Positions 36,937 through 44,407 of a stretch of 64,000 nucleotides of DNA are shown here, piece by piece; the first letter of the stretch is position 1, and each line of letters starts with the position of its first letter. The notes beneath the pieces were generated by a model. It made no database searches. It saw only the letters and a program-made list of their open reading frames with translations, and had not been told where the DNA came from. The stretch is from UBA1672 sp033851915 (GTDB lineage Bacteria > Pseudomonadota > Alphaproteobacteria > Micavibrionales > Micavibrionaceae). Made by a program: the position numbers and the translations under genes. Where the stretch lies: the NCBI GenBank assembly GCA_033851915.1, contig JAWSVM010000001.1, positions 310,001 through 374,000 of the forward strand, given 5' to 3'.

Positions 36937-38208
36937 CTATACTTTGCTGAAGATAAGAGACGCATTCGTGCCACCAAAACCAAAGGAATTGGATAGAACC
37001 GTATCCACCTTTTTCTCTTTGGCCACTTTCGGCACTAAATCCATACCCTGACAATCATCAGATGGATTATCAAGATTAAGCGTTGGCGGAATAACACCCG
37101 TTTGCATGGCTTTCAAACCATAAATCGCCTCAACCGCGCCCGCCGCACCAAGCAAATGCCCGATTGCGGATTTGGTTGACGACATGGAAACACTGTCTAA
37201 TGCATTGGCAAACATACGTTTCACCGCGCCGAATTCAATGCCATCACCCATGGGCGTAGATGTTCCGTGGGCATTGATATAATCAACATCTTCAGGGTTC
37301 AGCTTGGCACGTTTTAGCGCCGCTTCCATTGCACGGTAGCCGCCATTTCCATCAGGGGCAGGTGAAGTAATATGATGGGCATCACCGGATAAGCCATAGC
37401 CAACCACTTCACCATAAATTTTCGCGCCGCGCGCTTTGGCGTGTTCATATTCTTCCAAAACGAGAATACCTGCGCCCTCACCAATGACAAAACCATCACG
37501 ATCGCGATCCCACGGGCGTGAAGCCTCGCTCGGGCGATCATTATAGCCTGTGGTTAACGCTCTGGCAGCAGCAAAGCCAGCCAAGCCAAGACGACAAACC
37601 GCGCCCTCTGCGCCGCCTGCAATCATCACATCAGCATCATCCAGTGCGATTAAACGCGCCGCATCACCAATAGCGTGCGTTCCTGTTGCACAGGCCGTCA
37701 CAGCAGACAAATTAGGCCCGCGGAAACCATATTTAATCGATACATGACCAGAGGTCAGGTTAATCAAGGAGGCAGGCACAAAGAATGGAGAAATACGGCG
37801 TGGGCCGCGTTCATTCAATATAGTTGCCGTCTTGTGAATTTCATCAAGACCGCCAATGCCCGAACCGATCAAAACGCCTGTGCGGTTTAAATCTTCTTCT
37901 TCTGTTGGTGCCCATCCGGCATCTTCAATTGCTTCTTGCGCAGCGGCAATACCGTAAGTAATGAAAATATCGACCTTACGTTGCTCTTTCGGATGTAAAT
38001 AAAGATTGGCATTAAATTCGCCATTTTTCGGATTTTCATCTGTTGTCTTCGGAATAATCCCTGCAATACGAGAGGTAATATCAGATACATCAAAATGCTC
38101 GATTTTTCTGATACCGCTTTTCCCATTGGTAATTTCACTCCAATTATGTTCAACCCCATATCCAAGCGGGGAAACCATACCCATTCCGGTCACAACAACA
38201 CGTCTCAT
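36937..38208 (-). CDS. fabF: beta-ketoacyl-ACP synthase II FabF
   Basis: 423 residues. Condenses malonyl-ACP with acyl-ACP in fatty-acid elongation. Active-site Cys173 in TACATGTHAIGDA, and the two histidines in NAHGTSTP and SAIGHLLGAAG are all present. Full length. It lies between acpP (107 bases upstream, with a hairpin in between) and mltG. Confidence 0.97.
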   Translation of the reverse strand: MRRVVVTGMGMVSPLGYGVEHNWSEITNGKSGIRKIEHFDVSDITSRIAGIIPKTTDENPKNGEFNANLYLHPKEQRKVDIFITYGIAAAQEAIEDAGWAPTEEEDLNRTGVLIGSGIGGLDEIHKTATILNERGPRRISPFFVPASLINLTSGHVSIKYGFRGPNLSAVTACATGTHAIGDAARLIALDDADVMIAGGAEGAVCRLGLAGFAAARALTTGYNDRPSEASRPWDRDRDGFVIGEGAGILVLEEYEHAKARGAKIYGEVVGYGLSGDAHHITSPAPDGNGGYRAMEAALKRAKLNPEDVDYINAHGTSTPMGDGIEFGAVKRMFANALDSVSMSSTKSAIGHLLGAAGAVEAIYGLKAMQTGVIPPTLNLDNPSDDCQGMDLVPKVAKEKKVDTVLSNSFGFGGTNASLIFSKV

Positions 38209-38253
38209 ATTTCAATCCTATATATTTTTAATTTATTACTCTAAAAAGCATCA

Positions 38254-38271
38254 CAGCCCGCAAGCGGGCTG
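38254..38271 (-). terminator. hairpin between acpP and fabF
   Basis: Perfect 8-bp inverted repeat (cagcccgc-aa-gcgggctg) in the 106 bases between acpP and fabF. No T tract follows directly, so it may be a processing or attenuation hairpin that lets acpP be made in excess over fabF. Confidence 0.55.
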
Positions 38272-38314
38272 AAATTTATATTTATATTAAAGCATGCACT
38301 AAAGCGCTCTAAAC

Positions 38315-38554
38315 TTATTCACCAGAATTTTTTCCGATGAAGCTTACAGCATCACCAACAGTCTGGATGTCTTTGGCTGCATCGTCAGGGATATCAATAC
38401 TGAATTCCTCTTCAAATGCCATTACCAACTCAACTGTGTCCAGAGAGTCTGCACCCAAATCATCGATGAAGCTTGCTGCTTCAACAACTTTGTCGTCTTC
38501 TACGCCTAAATGTTCTACAACGATTTTTTTGACGCGATCAGCGATATCACTCAT
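38315..38554 (-). CDS. acpP: acyl carrier protein AcpP
   Basis: 79 residues, acidic, four-helix bundle. The 4'-phosphopantetheine attaches to Ser37 in GADSLDTVELVM. Length and sequence are those of the fatty-acid-synthesis ACP. First gene of the acpP-fabF-mltG unit. The 276 bases upstream, shared with the divergent DsbC/G-like gene, are AT-rich and hold both promoters presumably; nothing else was seen there. Confidence 0.97.
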   Translation of the reverse strand: MSDIADRVKKIVVEHLGVEDDKVVEAASFIDDLGADSLDTVELVMAFEEEFSIDIPDDAAKDIQTVGDAVSFIGKNSGE

Positions 38555-38830
38555 GTTAATTCCTTACCTTTTTAAAACTTGTTTTAATCTTATAACGAAC
38601 GAAGAAACATATTACTAGTCCCGACATTCATCCGCAACGCTTTACCATAGCGAAAAATAAATATAAAGCAGTTTTTGAAGAGAACCACCCTTTATCGCTG
38701 TGGATAATATTTAAAATATGGCTGAAATTCAGCAAAACTCAAGAGATTCGAAAAAAAAATTGTACTTAAGAACAGATTATCGTTATCTTGCGAATGAACA
38801 ATGATTGATTGATGAAAGGCTCCTGTCCCG

Positions 38831-39700
38831 ATGACACAGAACAATCCCATGAAAAAAACGCTATTAACGCTTATTGCTGCTTGCACAATGATGGGCTCTA
38901 CCGCTTCCATCGCGCAGGATAATACGCTGTTACCGGAATTGCCCACACCAATCAAAAACCTTATGGATGAAGGCGCGCAAGTGCGCTTCCTTGGTAAAGA
39001 TTTTGGTGTCGAGGGTTGGGTTGCTATTAAGAATGGCCAAGAGCAATATTTCTACGTTCTACCAAATAGTGGTGGTTTCATATCCGGTATTCTTTTTAAT
39101 GAAAAAGGCCAGGCCATTACAATCCAGCAAGTTAGCCGCCTACGCGCACAAAGTGGTGGAGCATTGCTTGATACACTTGCCGCTGATGCACCGGGCAAAA
39201 TCACTAATGCAACAACAGCCAAAAAATATGAATTCAAAACGCCTTCAGAGCAGCTGTACTGGGACATTGAAAACAGTAACTGGATTCCGGTAGGCCAAGC
39301 AGGCACGCCTGTATTTTACAGCTTTATTGATCCACAATGCGGGCATTGTCACGCAATGATGAGCACAATGAAACCGCAAATCGATGCGGGGCGCGTTCAA
39401 GTCAGACTTATTCCCGTGGGCTTTAAAGAAGAAACACGCGCACAAGCCGCCTTCCTTTTGGCAACGCCGGCACCAGCGCAAGTATGGTGGCGTCACATGG
39501 AAGGAGACAGAACAGCACTTCCCGCAAAACAGGAAATCAACCAACAAGGCGTTCAAAGAAATTTATCCATCATGCAGTCATGGAAACTTAGCGTTACGCC
39601 TCTTATCGTTTATCGCGGTAAAGACAAAAAAGTCAAAATCATTCGCGGCAAGGTTAAAGATATCGAAGCCCTTATAAATGATCTTGGTGCACGAACTTAG
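38831..39700 (+). CDS. DsbC/DsbG-like periplasmic thiol-disulfide oxidoreductase
   Basis: 289 residues from the ATG at 38831 (the ATG at 38849, MKKTLL, is the alternative and gives a shorter signal). Sec signal ending in SIAQ at about residue 29. An N-terminal domain (about 35-135) as in DsbC/G dimerisation modules, then a thioredoxin fold with Cys170-Gly-His-Cys173 (DPQCGHCHAM) and the cis-Pro region SVTPLIVY. It should form or isomerise disulfides in the periplasm. It opens the left arm of the Dot/Icm locus; the cysteine-bearing paralogues at 50-58 kb and the cysteine of the multi-repeat membrane protein are possible clients (inference). Confidence 0.88.
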   Translation: MTQNNPMKKTLLTLIAACTMMGSTASIAQDNTLLPELPTPIKNLMDEGAQVRFLGKDFGVEGWVAIKNGQEQYFYVLPNSGGFISGILFNEKGQAITIQQVSRLRAQSGGALLDTLAADAPGKITNATTAKKYEFKTPSEQLYWDIENSNWIPVGQAGTPVFYSFIDPQCGHCHAMMSTMKPQIDAGRVQVRLIPVGFKEETRAQAAFLLATPAPAQVWWRHMEGDRTALPAKQEINQQGVQRNLSIMQSWKLSVTPLIVYRGKDKKVKIIRGKVKDIEALINDLGART

Positions 39701-39770
39701 AAACTTAAATTAAAAGAGCAACAGGCAGACGCTATAACACACTACCCGTTGCTCTTCTCATAGGTTGAGT

Positions 39771-40670
39771 ATGGAACGTTCTACATTTTTATCCTCTATC
39801 ATGCATGATGTCGGCTTACCTTTAATCCGCGCTATTATAAAATACGGCCCCAATCATGACGAAGAAGCAATCGCCGCAGAGATGACAAAGATGCTTGCAC
39901 AAACAGTGCAAAGCAATGACTACATTAAAGACGCGCTTGATATAAATGAGCTGGCCACACACAATTCAGAACTCCACCTTATACTTACGTCGCTTTCCAG
40001 TAAGATCATCGCTGCGCATTATGAAAGAACAAAAACACCACCAACAGATCAGGACTTAAAGCGCTTTATGGGCGCGATTAACGCCTTACTTGCCTTCTCG
40101 GAGGACTACGCACCTATAATAAGTCTTACGGAGGCATACCCTGAAAATAAAAAGAAATCATCCGTCTCTCCCAGACACACAACTGACCTTACATATATAA
40201 GTGTGTTTTTGCCTCTTATAAATGCAGTGGCCAGATTTTCGTTCGGACTAAACGAATCCAGAATGATACAAAACGTCTCGGAAAGGCTAAATGCGCGCAC
40301 AACGCAGATACGTTCCAACCTTTTAGGCGACACACTTAACGATACGGACAGAAAATCTGCTGAACTTTCTATCCTTGAAACATTAGTGGAACTTTACGCA
40401 TCATGTCATATGCAGGAAATTGATAGGATAACTGCATTAAGCAGCGCAGCGCCGGACACCCAAGACAGCACACAGCAAATTGAAAACATCTGGGCGCTCT
40501 TCGAACATCGAGTATCCCTGCTCTTTGGTTTAGCACAAGAGGCCTCGCTTACAGACATATCTGCAAACTTCACCGCATTATTTGAAGACGCCGAAGCGCT
40601 GAATGACATAGTAGAGCCCGAAGCAGAAGAAGAAACATATACGCCCATGACTTTTTATAAAAAAAAGTGA
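39771..40670 (+). CDS. unknown helical protein of the Dot/Icm locus
   Basis: 299 residues from the ATG at 39771 (TTG at 39765 possible). All-helical, no signal peptide or membrane helix, so probably cytosolic. The two halves look weakly alike: GLPLIRAIIKYGPNHDEEAIA near residue 16 and VFLPLINAVARFSFGLNESRM near 145 (each quoted to show pattern only), suggesting an internal duplication. The C-terminus ends in TFYKKK. No Dot/Icm family was recognised; small cytosolic proteins IcmS, IcmW, IcmQ and IcmR are much shorter. It sits between the DsbC/G-like gene and the lytic transglycosylase. Confidence 0.6.
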   Translation: MERSTFLSSIMHDVGLPLIRAIIKYGPNHDEEAIAAEMTKMLAQTVQSNDYIKDALDINELATHNSELHLILTSLSSKIIAAHYERTKTPPTDQDLKRFMGAINALLAFSEDYAPIISLTEAYPENKKKSSVSPRHTTDLTYISVFLPLINAVARFSFGLNESRMIQNVSERLNARTTQIRSNLLGDTLNDTDRKSAELSILETLVELYASCHMQEIDRITALSSAAPDTQDSTQQIENIWALFEHRVSLLFGLAQEASLTDISANFTALFEDAEALNDIVEPEAEEETYTPMTFYKKK

Positions 40671-40738
40671 CGACTTAATATAATTATGCTTCTATCCATA
40701 TCGTATAGTTTATAAGCAAACATCTTAGGATAAGACTA

Positions 40739-41155
40739 TTGGCCGCAACAAAGATACTCGCCGCTTGCATGATGCTCGCCGCCCAAACACATGACGTTCC
40801 GCCTGCGGTGCTTGCCGGCATTTATCAAGCAGAAGGTGGCAAGGTAGGGCAACAAGTCAAAAATACGAATGGCTCGTTTGATTTAGGGCCAATGCAGATT
40901 AATACAATATGGCTACCCGAGCTTGCCAAAAAATGGGGTGTGAGTTCCGATACTGCGCATCAATGGATACGTGATGACGCCTGCACAAACGTCGGTGTTG
41001 CCGCATGGATCTTGCGTGGACACCTCAATGAGACCCACAGTTTATCAAAAGCATTGGAGCATTATCACTCCAGAACACCAAAATATGGCAAAAAATACAA
41101 AAAACGAGTCTTAAACTTGATGAAAAAAAATGGACTGCTAAAAACAGATAGGTAA
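40739..41155 (+). CDS. lytic transglycosylase-like protein (SLT fold)
   Basis: 138 residues, TTG start at 40739 with aggata upstream; an ATG at 40769 lies inside the domain's first helix. The probable catalytic Glu32 is in GIYQAEGG, followed by the domain pattern FDLGPMQINTIWLPELA and a later ALEHYHSRTPKY. It resembles VirB1/TrbN-type enzymes that locally open peptidoglycan for secretion machines and conjugation pores. No clear signal peptide is visible with this start; the first 15 residues are weakly hydrophobic. It lies next to dotD. Confidence 0.8.
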   Translation: MAATKILAACMMLAAQTHDVPPAVLAGIYQAEGGKVGQQVKNTNGSFDLGPMQINTIWLPELAKKWGVSSDTAHQWIRDDACTNVGVAAWILRGHLNETHSLSKALEHYHSRTPKYGKKYKKRVLNLMKKNGLLKTDR

Positions 41156-41344
41156 TCTTTATAGCGCAAGCTCAGACTTGCATTGGCAGAATATTTAATA
41201 ACAAAACAGGTCGTATATATTATAAGCTTTTGAAAAAAACATAAAAAAACATACATAATAATGTCGGTTATTCTTGATTTGCGTTACGATTTTGTCTAGT
41301 ATTTCCAATAGACTAACTTGTCTTTAGTATTAGGGTTTTTAAAT

Positions 41345-41854
41345 ATGTATCGTAACTTTCTTATCTTGCCTTTGTTGTTCGGCCTCACATTTACGTCTGG
41401 GTGTACAAATTCTTCTCCAAAATTTAGCAGTGGTAGCCCACAAATTGTTGCTTCACCGGATACGGTTTCGGCAATGCTTGCGGAATCTGCCGATCGTGCA
41501 TCTGCCGCGCTTGAGACACTTGCCGCAGTAGAGAAAGCAAGAACGCCAGCCGCTGCGATGTCGCCGATTGGTGATGTGCCCGCAGAATTACGCCGGACGA
41601 TTACAGTGAACTGGGTCGGCCCGATTGAGCCAATCGCAAAAACACTTGCGGATAGAGCTGGATATGGCTTCCTTGTTCTTGGCGCTGAACCAGCAATTTC
41701 CGCTGTCGTTTCAATTGATGCAGAAAATACACGTGTTGTCGATGTTCTACGCGATATAGGATTGCAACTCGGTATGCGCGGTGACATCAAAGTTGATGCG
41801 CAAACACGTATGGTAGAAATCTATTACGCACCTAACTCAGGAATTGGCGGTTAG
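41345..41854 (+). CDS. dotD: DotD-like outer-membrane lipoprotein of type IVB secretion
   Basis: 169 residues from the ATG at 41345, preceded by aggg; the signal MYRNFLILPLLFGL ends in lipobox FTSGC with Cys20, so it is a lipoprotein. The C-terminal half (about 75-160, RRTITVNWVGPIEPI ... RVVDVLRDIGLQLG) has the secretin-N1-like fold of DotD. DotD and DotC bring DotH to the outer membrane and form the core complex in Legionella. It is followed by dotC and dotB in the Legionella order. Confidence 0.85.
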   Translation: MYRNFLILPLLFGLTFTSGCTNSSPKFSSGSPQIVASPDTVSAMLAESADRASAALETLAAVEKARTPAAAMSPIGDVPAELRRTITVNWVGPIEPIAKTLADRAGYGFLVLGAEPAISAVVSIDAENTRVVDVLRDIGLQLGMRGDIKVDAQTRMVEIYYAPNSGIGG

Positions 41855-41868
41855 AAAGGTTTTTTAAT

Positions 41869-42732
41869 ATGCGTTTTCTTTTAACAACAAGCCTTTGTGC
41901 TATTATTGCTGCGTCCGGCGCGTTTATTACGCCAAACACAGCACACGCAGTTCTTCCTGTCGATAAGGAAGAGCCAATCACGACGGCTGAAGAGCGTCCA
42001 ATTGAACTCGAAGATATCTTTGCTTATGAAGCTGTCGACGAGACTACCCAAAATGAAGACTTGCCCTTTGATATCAGAGCAGAAGCCCTGAAAGAGGCTG
42101 CAATATCCTTCGGTGCCCGCGGTGGACTAGCAAAACGCACATATGAAATCAGACAAGAGCTTGACCTGCGCAAACGCTACCTCAATAGAATATTTAATTT
42201 TAGCCAGCTTTTGGTATCTGCACCATCCGGCCTTTTGATTGAGCCACCTATTGTGACAGAATCAATGAATTCTATGCTTATCGATATTGATGGGCAAACA
42301 GCCGCCGTTTCAGACAAAATATATAATATCATCCGTAATGCCCGCATCGTATCTGCGCCAAGAACATGGCACATATACCTTGAGCGCGAATGGGGCAAGG
42401 TTATGCCTCCGCCAGATATTCTTGTTCCTCAAACTGATCAGGAGCGTGAATTATGGGTCGAGTATGTCGAAAAAGGCTGGGGATTCGGATGGCAACAAGC
42501 AAACGATATCTTCGCAAGCGATCTAGCGCGCTTGGAATCTGACTTCCGAGGCATGATTCGTTACCGGATGTTGTTGGCTCAAGGTATGATCTCTCCACCT
42601 TATGCACTTCAAGTTGACCGCGGCATTACAGGCGGCGGCGATGAAATGCGCATTGGCGATCGCGCTGTTCAAATTACAGGTGTCCCCGAGCTTATGACTG
42701 GAGCTGAAACATGGAAGCCCGCAAGCCGGTAA
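41869..42732 (+). CDS. dotC: DotC-like protein of the type IVB core complex
   Basis: 287 residues. It follows dotD by 14 bases and overlaps dotB by 22, matching the dotD-dotC-dotB order of Legionella. DotC features: the conserved ALKEAAISFGARGGLAKRTYEI (in parts), WRTYL-like RTWHIYLEREW and the repeated aromatic GWGFGWQQAN. The N-terminus is a Sec signal with cleavage after THA (about residue 27) and no lipobox cysteine, unlike Legionella DotC, which is a lipoprotein. It would be a soluble periplasmic or peripheral member of the complex. Confidence 0.88.
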   Translation: MRFLLTTSLCAIIAASGAFITPNTAHAVLPVDKEEPITTAEERPIELEDIFAYEAVDETTQNEDLPFDIRAEALKEAAISFGARGGLAKRTYEIRQELDLRKRYLNRIFNFSQLLVSAPSGLLIEPPIVTESMNSMLIDIDGQTAAVSDKIYNIIRNARIVSAPRTWHIYLEREWGKVMPPPDILVPQTDQERELWVEYVEKGWGFGWQQANDIFASDLARLESDFRGMIRYRMLLAQGMISPPYALQVDRGITGGGDEMRIGDRAVQITGVPELMTGAETWKPASR

Positions 42733-43868
42733 GCCTTGTTAAGGCCGAGGATGACCACGCTCTCACTTGGCCTGACGAACCCCAAAGATTTAACGCAGAG
42801 CATGTCGATCAATTTCTATTGTGGTGTGTGAAGCAAAACTCATCAGATATTACAATACAGAGCGAACGCCCTGTATATAATGATATTGCAGGTGAGCTTT
42901 ATCCTGGCACATTCCGCGCTATTGATGCCGCAGATATGGCCGTCTTTCTTGAAAAAATCTATGGCGCAGAAGCGCAAGCACGCTTAGCCTCCGCAAAAGA
43001 CCTCGACATATCCTATGAAATTCGCCCTGATCGCTATACCAGAATTCGTTTTCGTGTCAATATTACCGCTATCCTATCCAAAGGCCGAGACGGCGCGCAG
43101 ATTACAATGCGTACCCTGCCCAGCGAACCACCAACGATGGATGATCTCTCCATTGAACAGGAAATCCGCGATGCATGGGCACCGCGCCAAGGGCTGGTCG
43201 TCATAACAGGGCCAACAGGGTCAGGGAAAAGTACATTACTCGCCGCCGGAAACCGTATGCTTTTAGAGCGTCCGCGTGGCTGTGGTAAAATGCTGACCTA
43301 CGAATCACCGATTGAATATGTGTATGACACAATCAACAGTCCGCGCTCTTTGGTTGCCCAAACAGAAATTCCACGTCATTTGCCGAATTTCGCGCACGGC
43401 ATCAGAAACGCCTTGCGCCGGAAACCGGAAGTTATTCTGGTTGGTGAAGCGCGTGACCGCGAAACAATTAATGCCTCGATAGAAGCCGCGCAAACCGGCC
43501 ATGCTGTTTACACAACCACACACACATTGGGCGTCGCAAACACAGTGCAACGTATGCTGTCCACCTATGAAATGAATGAACGCGAAGAGCGCGCCATCGC
43601 TTTGATTGAAACACTGCGACTAATCGTGACACAGGCCTTGGTCACGCGCATTGGTGGTGGCCGTTGCGGTGTGCGTGAGTGGATGAAGTTTCCTGATGAA
43701 GTCAGAGAAAAACTCATGGATATGCATTTTACAAAATGGTCAAATGAAATACACAGAATGCTTCCCCAGTATGGTCGAAGCATGGAAAAATCTGCTGCAA
43801 TGGCTTTTGAAGAAGGCACTATTGACAGACGTGCCTATTTATTGCTTTCATCAAGTACTGGATCGTAA
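42711..43868 (+). CDS. dotB: DotB-like type IVB secretion ATPase
   Basis: 385 residues, PilT/VirB11 superfamily. Walker A GPTGSGKST at 167-175, Walker B VILVGEARDRE at about 241-251, then the His box TGHAVYTTTHTLG. DotB is a cytosolic hexamer that powers substrate transfer together with DotO. The ATG lies inside the last codons of dotC, so translation is coupled. Full length, with all catalytic motifs intact. Confidence 0.96.
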   Translation: MEARKPVSLVKAEDDHALTWPDEPQRFNAEHVDQFLLWCVKQNSSDITIQSERPVYNDIAGELYPGTFRAIDAADMAVFLEKIYGAEAQARLASAKDLDISYEIRPDRYTRIRFRVNITAILSKGRDGAQITMRTLPSEPPTMDDLSIEQEIRDAWAPRQGLVVITGPTGSGKSTLLAAGNRMLLERPRGCGKMLTYESPIEYVYDTINSPRSLVAQTEIPRHLPNFAHGIRNALRRKPEVILVGEARDRETINASIEAAQTGHAVYTTTHTLGVANTVQRMLSTYEMNEREERAIALIETLRLIVTQALVTRIGGGRCGVREWMKFPDEVREKLMDMHFTKWSNEIHRMLPQYGRSMEKSAAMAFEEGTIDRRAYLLLSSSTGS

Positions 43869-43952
43869 AATTAATTAAGTCTAATTTAAATTTTATTTTG
43901 TAGAATAGTTAAGTAAATTTTTTAATCATATTAAACATGAAAGGATGATGCG

Positions 43953-44249
43953 GTGAAAGAGCTCGAGAATATGGAAGCCAAGATGAATTGGCACTGGCGC
44001 GACACTATGCGCACCATACGTTTTATGGGATTTGATGCACGCGTTGCATTCCTTGTTCCTGTTTGGCTTGTCTATCTGAGATGGTCCACAATCATCCTGT
44101 CATTTATGGTCTTCTACACCTTTAAGTTCCTTGAAAATAAAGGCCTGACATTCCCCTCCGCTTTGCGTGCTTTGCGCTGTTGGTTTTTGGGACGAGAGCG
44201 TCCAGGTCAAATTGGCGTCAATGCCCATAAATTCATAGATTACGGATAA
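43953..44249 (+). CDS. icmT: IcmT-like inner-membrane protein
   Basis: 98 residues (GTG at 43953 with aagga upstream; ATG at 43971 possible). The pattern NWHWRDTMRTIRFMGFDARVAFL followed by two hydrophobic segments (about 32-66) and RALRCWFLGRERPG is the IcmT fingerprint (quoted in parts: NWHWRDTMRTIR, FDARVAFLVP, RALRCWFLGRE). IcmT sits in the inner membrane and is needed for the Legionella apparatus. In Legionella icmT heads a separate cluster; here it follows dotB by 84 bases. Confidence 0.85.
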   Translation: MKELENMEAKMNWHWRDTMRTIRFMGFDARVAFLVPVWLVYLRWSTIILSFMVFYTFKFLENKGLTFPSALRALRCWFLGRERPGQIGVNAHKFIDYG

Positions 44250-44285
44250 TTAACCCGTTGTTTTTTATACGGATGAAGCTGACTT

Positions 44286-44306
44286 AATGCTTGAATTATA
44301 AGCATT
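44286..44306 (+). other. small hairpin between icmT and the TcpQ-like gene
   Basis: Stem aatgctt / aagcatt around a seven-base loop. No T tract. Located in a 158-base AT-rich spacer that may hold a promoter for the next gene. Confidence 0.3.
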
Positions 44307-44407
44307 TAGGAGATATTCTCTCACCGATAGGGATAATTGTATTTCCTTTTAAAAGAATTTACGACCTTTTGCGTATAATTCTCTAATGATGTTTAGGAAC
44401 AAAAGAC

